Of a DNA stretch of 64,000 bases, positions 27,859 to 35,175 are shown in pieces. Both the position numbers and the translations under genes were made by a program. The notes beneath the pieces are model-generated. The model saw only the letters and a program-made list of their open reading frames with translations, ran no database searches and was not told where the DNA came from. Each line of letters begins with the position of its first letter. Positions within the stretch are counted from its first letter, which is position 1. This DNA comes from Microvirga lupini (GTDB lineage Bacteria > Pseudomonadota > Alphaproteobacteria > Rhizobiales > Beijerinckiaceae), in the NCBI RefSeq assembly GCF_014191055.1, contig NZ_JACHWB010000002.1, positions 248,001 through 312,000 of the forward strand, in the 5' to 3' direction.

Positions 27859-28827
27859 TCAAAGAGTAGCCGAGGAGCTGCCCTCGCCGCCGGCCGCGAT
27901 GAACTCCTTCAGCTCGTCCAGGGACTGGAACCGGAAGGTGCCGCTCGGGGTCTGGGCTTCGATGGAGCCATCCGAGAACATCACGTATTTGTTGTCGCCG
28001 GAATTGTAGGTGCCGATGACCGTAGCCGTGCCCTCTTCACCGGACGATGTCTCATCCTCGGATCGGTCTTCCTGATCGAGTTCCGCAGCAGCAGGCTCGT
28101 CGCCACGCTGCGGCTCCGCCTCGGGCTCAACGTTTGAAACCGGCTCTACAGGCTCATCGCTCCGGTCACGATCCTGGCGCTCGGGCTCACGGTCGCCCTG
28201 ATCAAACACATCGAGATCCAAACCCGGCTCGGCGACGAGATGATCATCCTCATCCTTGCGCTGCCGGTCCGCCAGGAGAAAGTCCGGCACCTTGAGTTCC
28301 TGCTCCTGCTCATCGTGGGCAGGGGGGACAATCGGGATGGTTCGCGGCGGGAATGGAATGACGGGGGCTGCATCCCTGTCCTCAGGCCACTCGGCGACCG
28401 CCACCTTAGGCTCATCCCGGGGTTCATCCTGCGCGCGTCTCTCCTGCTCCTCGAAAAGCGGCAGGGTCGGCTGGTTCTCGTCCTTCACGACCTCGTCTGC
28501 CGGCTCCTCGTAGGCACCGGCCGCCTCTGCGGCCACGAGACCGCCAGCAAGCCCTGCACCGGCGAGGGCTCCGGTGGCGCGCTGGCCTACACCGAACGCG
28601 TCGCTGCCGGATCCGGCCTGCAGCCCGGAGAAGTGGCTCTCGATCTTCGCCAGCTTGGACACGGCAGCCGCTATGCCGAGCAGAAGCGCACCGCTCGCGG
28701 CCATGACGCTGCCTGCGATCACCATCGTCCAGCCGCGCTCGACCAGAACGATATCCCATCCGAAGAAAGCAGCCAGCAATCCACCAAGGATCATCGCAAA
28801 AGCGAGGGCCAGAAGAGCGATGATCAT
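27859..28827 (-). CDS. Acidic membrane protein of unknown function
   Basis: A 322-residue protein. Two membrane segments lie at the N-terminus (about 2-24 and 34-56), then a long acidic, Pro/Glu/Asp-rich stretch (about 105-270) predicted to be disordered, and a compact C-terminal segment (about 275-315; TVIGTYNSGDNKYVMFSDGS, QTPSGTFRFQSLDELKEFIA) that looks like a small conserved beta-rich domain. No family name is certain. GGAGA stands nine bases before the ATG. It is convergent with the isochorismatase gene. Confidence 0.75.
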   Translation of the reverse strand: MIIALLALAFAMILGGLLAAFFGWDIVLVERGWTMVIAGSVMAASGALLLGIAAAVSKLAKIESHFSGLQAGSGSDAFGVGQRATGALAGAGLAGGLVAAEAAGAYEEPADEVVKDENQPTLPLFEEQERRAQDEPRDEPKVAVAEWPEDRDAAPVIPFPPRTIPIVPPAHDEQEQELKVPDFLLADRQRKDEDDHLVAEPGLDLDVFDQGDREPERQDRDRSDEPVEPVSNVEPEAEPQRGDEPAAAELDQEDRSEDETSSGEEGTATVIGTYNSGDNKYVMFSDGSIEAQTPSGTFRFQSLDELKEFIAAGGEGSSSATL

Positions 28828-29007
28828 GCTGTCTCCATCATACGCAAACCGTAGTCTTTCAAGGCAAAGCTATGCCTCTATAGGCAAAAGACAACCGTGA
28901 TGGAAGCTTGAGCAGAAAAAAGTCCGGAGCTTGGCCGTTGCTCTTGGGCGCCTCGCGCTTTAACTAACGCTCAAGCGCATCGGGCGATGCGCGGTCGCAC
29001 AAGACGG

Positions 29008-29052
29008 GCATCGGATCGACCCCAAAGTTGCCACTACTTTTGGGTCCGATGC
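29008..29052. repeat. Intergenic palindromic repeat, family 1 copy 2
   Basis: Starts GCATCGGATCGACCCCAAAG and ends CTTTTGGGTCCGATGC, an imperfect 45-bp palindrome just upstream of the sodB ribosome-binding site. It shares its ends with copies at 3579, 50668 and 53693. Confidence 0.8.
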
Positions 29053-29082
29053 TCCGGGTCGCTCAATTCAAAGGAGACGCCG

Positions 29083-29682
29083 ATGTCGTTCACTCTGCCC
29101 GAACTGCCTTACGCCTATGACGCCCTGCAGCCCTATATGTCGAAGGAAACCCTGGAGTTTCACCACGACAAGCACCATGCGGCTTACGTCAACACCGGCA
29201 ACAACCTGCTGAAAGGCACCGAATTCGAGGGCAAGAGCGTCGAGGAGGTCGTGAAGGGCTCCTACGGCAAGAACCAGGCCCTCTTCAACAATGCGGGACA
29301 GCATTACAACCACATCCATTTCTGGATGTGGATGAAGCCCAATGGCGGCGGCGCCCTGCCGGGCAAGCTCGAGAAGAAGATCGTCGAGGATCTCGGCTCG
29401 GTCGACAAGATGAAGGAAGACTTCATCCAGGCCGGCGTCAGCCAGTTCGGCTCGGGCTGGGCCTGGCTCGCGCTCAAGGACGGCAAGATCACCGTCATGA
29501 AGACCCCGAACGGCGAGAACCCGCTGGTCCACGGCGCCCAGCCGATCCTGGGCTGCGACGTGTGGGAGCATTCCTACTACATCGACTACCGCAACCGCCG
29601 TCCCGACTACGTCAAGGCCTTCCTCGACAATCTCGTGAACTGGGAGCATGTCGAGGAGATGTTCGAGCAAGCCTCGAAGTAA
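29083..29682 (+). CDS. sodB: Superoxide dismutase (Fe/Mn family)
   Basis: A 199-residue Fe/Mn superoxide dismutase converting superoxide to peroxide and oxygen in the cytoplasm. Metal ligands are the His of LEFHHDKHHAAYV, the His of NNAGQHYNHIHFW, and the Asp and His of CDVWEHSYYIDYRN. The sequence is most like alphaproteobacterial SodB (iron type), but metal choice cannot be fixed by eye. ATG 29083 follows AAAGGAGA; the frame extends upstream to 28987. A palindromic repeat sits in the 5' region and a strong terminator follows. Confidence 0.94.
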   Translation: MSFTLPELPYAYDALQPYMSKETLEFHHDKHHAAYVNTGNNLLKGTEFEGKSVEEVVKGSYGKNQALFNNAGQHYNHIHFWMWMKPNGGGALPGKLEKKIVEDLGSVDKMKEDFIQAGVSQFGSGWAWLALKDGKITVMKTPNGENPLVHGAQPILGCDVWEHSYYIDYRNRRPDYVKAFLDNLVNWEHVEEMFEQASK

Positions 29683-29700
29683 GCGATATACCGGTACGTC

Positions 29701-29731
29701 AAACGGGCCTCTTCGGAGGCCCGTTTTTTTA
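29701..29731 (+). terminator. Rho-independent terminator after sodB
   Basis: AAACGGGCCTC-TTCG-GAGGCCCGTTT followed by more T: an 11-bp stem with a stable TTCG tetraloop and T-run, 18 bases after the stop codon. Confidence 0.93.
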
Positions 29732-29769
29732 TTTTTCAGACGCACCAGTCAAGCAACGTCCCCTCCACT

Positions 29770-29871
29770 GTCATGCCCGCGAAGGCCGGGATCCAAAATC
29801 ACCGACAGTGTCGAACTGAGCTCAGGTCGTGGTTATGGATTCCGGGTTCTGCTGCGCAGCCCCAGGATGAC
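29770..29871. repeat. Intergenic inverted repeat, family 2 copy 1
   Basis: Begins GTCATGCCCGCGAAGGCCGG and ends CGCAGCCCCAGGATGAC, so the outer ends GTCAT/ATGAC are inverted. Related copies lie at 38929, 43021 and 46128. Confidence 0.65.
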
Positions 29872-29880
29872 AGCCAGCGC

Positions 29881-30723
29881 TTAAAGATGACCGACGAGAT
29901 GGATGTGACGGGCTGCCAGCAGGTCGTCGAATGCGGCTGACTTCAGGTAACGTAATTCCTCAACCCGGCTTTCCACTGCAGGATCGAGCGCCCGCAACTC
30001 GTCATCCGCATAGCCCGGGTGGCACATGACAAGAGGGTGAGGCCCGAGCTTCGAAAACGCCTCCTCGAACACGCGGGCAGCCGGTACGGACAGGTCGAGC
30101 GGGGCAAAGCCCGAAAAGCCCTTGTTCGTCTGGAATCCAGCGGCCTGGGCGCTCTGCGCAAAGCCTCGGCTCAAGGATTTCACGATCAACGCCTTGCTGC
30201 GCCCGATGGGGCGCCTCAGGATCGCGGCCATCCGGTCCGACGGATCGCGCAGCCAGACGCGTCCGGCATAGCCCCTCTCCATCAGGACCCGGATCAGGGT
30301 CGGCCTGATCACCGGAAGAACATGCACGTGCTGATGGCCGTCCACGAAGGCCGGAGGCTCACCGTGGACCTCGATGAATGCGTCGAGCTGACGCTCGATC
30401 TCTTGCGCGATCTCATCCGCAGCAAGCTGGCGTCGCAGGGCTTTGATAAGGAGATCGTTCAAGACAGGAAAGGTGCCTGACGGGGCGAGTTGCGGCATAG
30501 GGCCGAGGGGCGATCCCGCGGTGAGGTTGAAGTGAAGCCCCACGGCAATCCGGCCCTTCAGGGGCTTCAGATCCCCTGCCGCCCGCCGCCATCCGGGCAT
30601 GTTGGTCATGGCTCCCGTGGCGGAGAGGCGGCCCATCTGGGCCAGTTCCACGATGACTCGGCTCACCCCGTCGGCGAGGCCGAAATCGTCGGCGCAGAGG
30701 ATGACGTTGCGGGAGAGGCTCAT
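29881..30723 (-). CDS. hpnK: ChbG/HpnK (YdjC) family deacetylase
   Basis: A 280-residue carbohydrate deacetylase of the YdjC superfamily. Metal and catalytic motifs: ILCADDFGLADGV (Asp-Asp), VGLHFNLTAG, FVDGHQHVHVLP and VMCHPGYADDELR. The HpnK label is given for similarity to the hopanoid-cluster member; no hopanoid genes are in the window. It is divergent from a polyprenyl-phosphate-type glycosyltransferase, which recalls the Francisella pair of NaxD (a YdjC deacetylase) and FlmF, acting on lipid-linked aminosugar. The substrate is thus probably an N-acetylated sugar lipid. Confidence 0.83.
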   Translation of the reverse strand: MSLSRNVILCADDFGLADGVSRVIVELAQMGRLSATGAMTNMPGWRRAAGDLKPLKGRIAVGLHFNLTAGSPLGPMPQLAPSGTFPVLNDLLIKALRRQLAADEIAQEIERQLDAFIEVHGEPPAFVDGHQHVHVLPVIRPTLIRVLMERGYAGRVWLRDPSDRMAAILRRPIGRSKALIVKSLSRGFAQSAQAAGFQTNKGFSGFAPLDLSVPAARVFEEAFSKLGPHPLVMCHPGYADDELRALDPAVESRVEELRYLKSAAFDDLLAARHIHLVGHL

Positions 30724-30819
30724 GAATGTCCCAAAAATCGGTTCTGCCGCACCCTAATGCTCTTGAGCAAAGGCGCAAACTCGGCTCTTGATGCGGCCCG
30801 ACAATCAAGGGTTCTTCCA

Positions 30820-31806
30820 GTGGCGTCGCCCAAGCTCAGCGTCATTATCCCGGTTCACAACGAGAGCGCCAACATCGCGCCTCTCTGCGAACGCCTGCTG
30901 CCTGTCCTCACCCGCATCACCCCCGCCTGGGAGGTGGTTTTCGTGGATGATGGCAGCCGGGACGACACCCTGGAGATCATCAAGACTGTCAGCCAGACCG
31001 AGCCCCGGATCGGAGCCGTCTCCTTCAGCCGCAACTTCGGCAAGGAGATCGCCATCGCGGCCGGGCTCGATCACGCTCGCGGCGACGCGGTGGTGATCAT
31101 GGATGCCGACCTCCAGCACCCGCCGGAAATGATCGAAACCTTCGTGGAACGCTGGCGGGAGGGCTTCCTCATGGTCTACGGTCAGCGCACGGACCGTTCG
31201 GACGAGACCCGAACCAAGCGCGGCTTCGCCCAGCTGTTCTACAAGCTCTTCTCCCGCTTCGGCGAGATCCCCCTGCCCGAGGGAGCCGGCGATTTCCGGC
31301 TCATCGACCGGAAGGGGGTCGAGGTTCTCAGAACCCTCGGGGAGAAGGCCCGCTTCTCCAAGGGCCTCTATGCCTGGATCGGCTTCAAGGCCACGGGCGT
31401 ACCCTTCGTGGTGGAGGAGCGCCGCTTCGGCACCACCCAATGGAGCTTTCGAAAGCTCTTCCGCTTCGCCTTCGACGGGATTGCTTCCTTCTCCACGGTG
31501 CCGCTGCGGATCTGGACCTATATCGGTTTCCTGATCTCGTTCCTGGCCATTGCCACAGCGGTCTTCTTCACAATCCGCACGCTCCTGTTCGGAACCGACC
31601 TGCCCGGCTTCCCGAGCCTGATTGTCTCCGTCATGTTCTTCTCCGGCATCCAGCTCATGTCGCTCGGCATCGTGGGCGAATATGTCGGGCGCATCTTTGC
31701 CGAGGTGAAACGGCGGCCGCTTTATGTGGTGGCCGAGCGGATTGGTGGCGCGGCGGAGGTCTCGAGCGACATCGTTCCCGAAAATTATCGCATGCGCCGG
31801 GCCTGA
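30820..31806 (+). CDS. Family 2 glycosyltransferase, polyprenyl-phosphate type (ArnC/DPM1-like)
   Basis: A 328-residue GT2 enzyme. The GT-A domain (about 5-230) shows SVIIPVHNESANIAPLCERL, VVFVDDGSRDDT, VIMDADLQHPPE (DxD) and GAGDFRLIDRK. Two C-terminal membrane segments follow (about 235-258 and 270-295), as in ArnC/GtrB enzymes that load sugar onto undecaprenyl phosphate. GTG 30820 is chosen because the conserved domain begins there and it leaves room for a divergent promoter; ATG 30757 is possible. murJ begins four bases after the stop. Confidence 0.85.
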   Translation: MASPKLSVIIPVHNESANIAPLCERLLPVLTRITPAWEVVFVDDGSRDDTLEIIKTVSQTEPRIGAVSFSRNFGKEIAIAAGLDHARGDAVVIMDADLQHPPEMIETFVERWREGFLMVYGQRTDRSDETRTKRGFAQLFYKLFSRFGEIPLPEGAGDFRLIDRKGVEVLRTLGEKARFSKGLYAWIGFKATGVPFVVEERRFGTTQWSFRKLFRFAFDGIASFSTVPLRIWTYIGFLISFLAIATAVFFTIRTLLFGTDLPGFPSLIVSVMFFSGIQLMSLGIVGEYVGRIFAEVKRRPLYVVAERIGGAAEVSSDIVPENYRMRRA

Positions 31807-31809
31807 CCG

Positions 31810-33336
31810 ATGTTCAGAAAAATTCTCTCCGTCGGCGGCTGGACGCTCGTCTCGCGCCTCACCGGCTTCATCCGCGACGTGGTGCTGGCGGCCGTCATGG
31901 GCGTGGGACCCATTGCCGATGCCTTCGTGGTCGCGTCCCGCATCCCGAACCATTTCCGGGCGATCTTCAGCGAGGGCGCGTTCAACAGCGCCTTCCTGCC
32001 CACCTATGCGGGCGTGCTCGAACGGGAAGGCGCCGCCCCTGCCCGCTCGTTTGCGAGCCGCATCAGCACCCTGATGCTGATCGTGCAGATCGTGCTGCTG
32101 GTCATAGCCCTTATCGGCATGCCCGTGGTGGTCACCCTGCTCGCCCCCGGCTTCTCGGACGATCCGGCGAAGTTCGATCTGGCGGTGACGCTCACCCGCA
32201 TCACTTTCCCGTATCTCCTCTTCGTCACCCTGGTGACGATCCTCTCCGCGATCCTGAATGCCCATGAGCGCTTCGCGGCCGCAGCCGCCGCGCCCGTGCT
32301 GCTCAACGTGTCCATCGTGGCGGCGCTCGCCATCGCATTCCTGTTCCCGAATGCCGGCTATGCGGCCGCCTGGGGCGTCACGGTGGCGGGCGTGCTCGAA
32401 TTGCTGCTCGTCTGGGCCTCGGCCCGGCGCCTCGGCGTCGCGCCGACGATTTCAGCGCCGCGGTTCGATCCGGCCATGAAGCACTTCTTCAAGGTGCTGG
32501 GACCCGCCGTCATCGGCTCGGCGGGCGTGCAGCTTGCCATGTTCGCCGACACGATCATCGCGTCCTTCCTGCCCACCGGCGCCGTGGCTTCGCTCTACTA
32601 TGCCGACCGCATCTACCAGCTGCCGCTCGGCGTGATCGGGATCGCGGCCGGCACGGTGCTGTTGCCCGAGATGAGCCGCCGCATCGCCGCGGGCGACGTC
32701 ACTGGGGCCCATGGCGCCCAGAACCGGGCCGTCGGGCTGACCCTGGCGCTCGCCGCCCCCTTCGTGGTGGCCTTCGTGACGCTGCCCGACCTCATCATGT
32801 CGGCCCTGTTCCAGCGCGGCGCCTTCGATGCAGCCGCTGCCGAGCGCTCCGGCGCGGTGCTCGCCGCCTATGCCCTCGGCCTGCCCCCGGCCGTGCTCAT
32901 CCGCTCGGCTGTGGCGAGCTTCTATTCCCGCTCCGACACGGTGACGCCGCTCATCGCCTCGCTCACCGCCGTGGCGGTCAACGTGGCGTTGAAGATCGTG
33001 CTGACCGGGCCTTACGGCGTGGTCGGCCTGGCGCTCGCCACCGCCATCGGCATCTGGGTCAATCTCGGGCTCCTCGTCCTTCTCGCCCTGCGGCGGGACT
33101 GGATGGCTCCGGGCGGCACCCTGGGCCGCACCGCAGCCGCCGTCGCTGTCGCTAGCCTGCTGCTCGGAGCCTTTGCCTGGTTCGCGCCGATTCCGCTGTC
33201 CGAATGGACCACCCGGCTCCCGGCCTGGAACAGCGAGATCCTGCTCGCGATCCTTGGAATGGCCGGCGCTCTCCTCTATGGCGGCACGTTGCTGGCAGGC
33301 CTGAAAGTACTCGGGGTCAGGCTGTCGCGGCGCTGA
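31810..33336 (+). CDS. murJ: Lipid II flippase MurJ
   Basis: A 508-residue MviN/MurJ protein with about 14 membrane helices. Typical segments: WTLVSRLTGFIRDVVLAAVM, FSEGAFNSAFLPTY, QLPLGVIGIAAGTVLLPEMS and FYSRSDTVTPLIAS. It flips the undecaprenyl-linked peptidoglycan precursor lipid II across the inner membrane. It is probably co-transcribed with the upstream glycosyltransferase; the two share the polyprenyl-phosphate carrier pool. Confidence 0.94.
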   Translation: MFRKILSVGGWTLVSRLTGFIRDVVLAAVMGVGPIADAFVVASRIPNHFRAIFSEGAFNSAFLPTYAGVLEREGAAPARSFASRISTLMLIVQIVLLVIALIGMPVVVTLLAPGFSDDPAKFDLAVTLTRITFPYLLFVTLVTILSAILNAHERFAAAAAAPVLLNVSIVAALAIAFLFPNAGYAAAWGVTVAGVLELLLVWASARRLGVAPTISAPRFDPAMKHFFKVLGPAVIGSAGVQLAMFADTIIASFLPTGAVASLYYADRIYQLPLGVIGIAAGTVLLPEMSRRIAAGDVTGAHGAQNRAVGLTLALAAPFVVAFVTLPDLIMSALFQRGAFDAAAAERSGAVLAAYALGLPPAVLIRSAVASFYSRSDTVTPLIASLTAVAVNVALKIVLTGPYGVVGLALATAIGIWVNLGLLVLLALRRDWMAPGGTLGRTAAAVAVASLLLGAFAWFAPIPLSEWTTRLPAWNSEILLAILGMAGALLYGGTLLAGLKVLGVRLSRR

Positions 33337-33357
33337 CAGTCCAGCCTGTCGATTTCC

Positions 33358-33389
33358 GGGAACCTTCCGGATCGGCTTCCATCCAATGG
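33358..33389 (+). promoter_or_regulatory. ECF-type promoter upstream of the secreted DUF/cupredoxin pair
   Basis: GGGAACC (33358-33364), 15 nt, CATCCAA (33380-33386). The same elements with the same spacing stand upstream of the sigma factor gene (34397-34428); both end TTCCATCYAATGG. The -35 GGAACC is typical for ECF sigma factors. The start codon at 33435 is about 45 bases downstream. Confidence 0.7.
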
Positions 33390-33434
33390 AGATGCGCAGA
33401 CCAAAACAGGGTCTTCGCTCCAATGGAGGATGTC

Positions 33435-33854
33435 ATGAGAACTGCTGCCGCCACGCTCGCCCTGATCGTCGCCTTCGCCCTTCCAGCCATGGCGGCCGAT
33501 CAGGTCGAGAAGGCCCCGCCATCAGGCGCCTACAAGAAGGTCAGCGAACTGGTCAAACTGCCCGACTTCCTGCCGGGCCTCGGTCAGCTCTACGTAGATC
33601 CCAAGACCCTGCCGGCCGGCCCATTCCTGGCCTATGACCGCGACGGTCGCCTCGTCAGCACGGTCTACATGCTGCCGATTGAGGACCTTTCCAACAAGGA
33701 CAAGCGCTTCGACGATCTCGCTGCTCCCGGCGGCAAGGTCGATCACGTGGATGTCTACTTCAATGCCGGTCATCCGGGTGTCGAGAAGCCCCATGCGCAT
33801 ATGGTGCTGTGGCACGTTCCCAAGGCCGATGAATCGCGAGTGGCCGCGAAGTGA
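33435..33854 (+). CDS. Small secreted protein, TTHB210-like (DUF5602)
   Basis: A 139-residue protein with a cleavable signal peptide (ATLALIVAFALPAMAADQ, cut near residue 20). The mature part contains LGQLYVDPKTLPAGPFLAYD, STVYMLPIEDLSNKD and DVYFNAGHPGVEKPHAHMVL; the His-x-His near the end could bind metal. It seems to belong to the TTHB210-like family, whose Thermus member is also next to an ECF sigma factor; I give this from memory. GGAGGA precedes the ATG. Stop and next start overlap (TGATG). Confidence 0.7.
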   Translation: MRTAAATLALIVAFALPAMAADQVEKAPPSGAYKKVSELVKLPDFLPGLGQLYVDPKTLPAGPFLAYDRDGRLVSTVYMLPIEDLSNKDKRFDDLAAPGGKVDHVDVYFNAGHPGVEKPHAHMVLWHVPKADESRVAAK

Positions 33855-34378
33855 TGTCCTTGGCAATGATCACGCGCAGACATGTCCTGCGGATCGGCGG
33901 GGGGCTCCTCGCCGGTCTCGCCCTGCCCCGCGTCCCGCTCGCCGGAGAACCCGTCGAGATCCGGATGCAGGGCAACAGCGACGGCTCGCATGTATGGTTC
34001 GATCCGGTCGGCCTGCGCGTCCAACCCGGTCAGACCATCCGCTGGGTCAATCTGGATCCAGGCAATTCCCACACCGCCACGGCCTACCATCCGCAGAACC
34101 TCGAGCACCCCCTGCGCATCCCTGAAGGGGCCGAGCCCTGGAACTCGGACTACCTGCTGCCGAACGAGAGCTTTTCGGTCACACTCGATGTGGAGGGCAT
34201 CTACGATTTCTTCTGCATCCCACACGAGCATGCCGGGATGGTGGGACGGATCATCGTGGGGCATCCGGGAAGGCCGCCGGCGGACGAGGCCGGCTCATCG
34301 GGCATCCCGGAGGCGGCGCGGCTTGCCTTTCCCTCAGTCGAGGACATCATGAATCGAGGCTTCGTGCGCAGGATCTGA
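33854..34378 (+). CDS. Periplasmic cupredoxin (plastocyanin/azurin-like)
   Basis: A 174-residue protein with a twin-arginine signal (ITRRHVLRIGGGLLAGLALP). Type 1 copper ligands are visible: His in NSHTATAYH, then Cys, His and Met in FFCIPHEHAGMVGRIIVG. It probably carries electrons or binds copper in the periplasm. The start ATG overlaps the stop of the upstream gene, so both form one unit under the ECF-type promoter. A 40-residue tail follows the copper domain. Confidence 0.85.
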   Translation: MSLAMITRRHVLRIGGGLLAGLALPRVPLAGEPVEIRMQGNSDGSHVWFDPVGLRVQPGQTIRWVNLDPGNSHTATAYHPQNLEHPLRIPEGAEPWNSDYLLPNESFSVTLDVEGIYDFFCIPHEHAGMVGRIIVGHPGRPPADEAGSSGIPEAARLAFPSVEDIMNRGFVRRI

Positions 34379-34396
34379 GCGATCCGAAAACAATCC

Positions 34397-34428
34397 GGGA
34401 ACCTTTGCGCAACCGTTCCATCTAATGG
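34397..34428 (+). promoter_or_regulatory. ECF-type promoter upstream of the sigma factor gene
   Basis: GGGAACC (34397-34403), 15 nt, CATCTAA (34419-34425). It matches the promoter at 33358-33389 in both elements and in spacing, which suggests that the sigma factor transcribes its own gene and the upstream pair. Confidence 0.7.
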
Positions 34429-34448
34429 CCATATGCGGGAGGGACGCC

Positions 34449-35153
34449 ATGCAACCGAAGACCGCCGCAACACCGCCCCTGAACAGCCTGGACGACATGG
34501 CTCTGGTCGAGCGCGCACAGCATCGAGACCCCGCCGCGCTTCGCCACATCATGGAGCAGAACAACCGTCGGCTCTACCGCGTCGCACGGAGCGTGCTCGG
34601 TGACGATACCGAAGCCGAGGATGTGGTTCAGGAAACCTATCTGCGCGCGTTCACCCACCTTGACGGCTTTCGCGGCGAGGCACGCCTCGGGACATGGCTC
34701 ACACGGATCGCCCTCAATGAGGCTCTCGGACGACTTCGCACCCGCCGCACTTCCGTGGATCTGAAGCAGCTCGATACGATCAGCGAGCAAGGCGCGTCTC
34801 GCGTGATCTACCTGCCGTCGACCCGACAGGAGGGCGATCCCGAAGCGGCCGCCGCGCGTGCGGAGGTCCGCCGTTTCATTGAGCGAGCCGTGGACCAGTT
34901 GCCCGATCCGTTCCGCATCGTCTTCGTCCTGCGCGACATCGAGGAGATGAGCACCGAGGCAACCGCATCTCAGCTCGGCCTGCGCCTCGAAACGGTGAAG
35001 ACTCGGCTTCACCGGGCCCGACGCCTCCTGCGACAGAACCTCGACAAGACCCTCTCAACCGCGCTCGCCGATACGTTTCCGTTTGCCGGAATGCGCTGTG
35101 CACGGATCACGCAGGCCGTCCTGGCGCGCCTTGGCACACCGGTGACGGAGTGA
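34449..35153 (+). CDS. ECF-type RNA polymerase sigma factor
   Basis: A 234-residue sigma-70 family protein. Region 2 covers about 20-95 (YRVARSVLGDDTEAEDVVQE, TYLRAFTHLDGFRGEARLGT) and region 4 about 135-195 (QLPDPFRIVFVLRDIEEMST, LGLRLETVKTRLHRARRLL). A C-terminal extension ends TFPFAGMRCARITQAVLARL and includes one cysteine. No anti-sigma gene is adjacent: the next gene is convergent. GGGAGGGA lies before ATG 34449. Shared promoters suggest autoregulation plus control of the cupredoxin pair. Confidence 0.9.
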   Translation: MQPKTAATPPLNSLDDMALVERAQHRDPAALRHIMEQNNRRLYRVARSVLGDDTEAEDVVQETYLRAFTHLDGFRGEARLGTWLTRIALNEALGRLRTRRTSVDLKQLDTISEQGASRVIYLPSTRQEGDPEAAAARAEVRRFIERAVDQLPDPFRIVFVLRDIEEMSTEATASQLGLRLETVKTRLHRARRLLRQNLDKTLSTALADTFPFAGMRCARITQAVLARLGTPVTE

Positions 35154-35175
35154 GAAAGGGACCGGCCTCGTTCTG

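Noticed and set aside
28960-28974. TTAA-N7-TCAA upstream of sodB as a CtrA site
   Set aside because: Two mismatches would be needed for a palindromic site, and such matches are expected by chance in AT-richer gaps.
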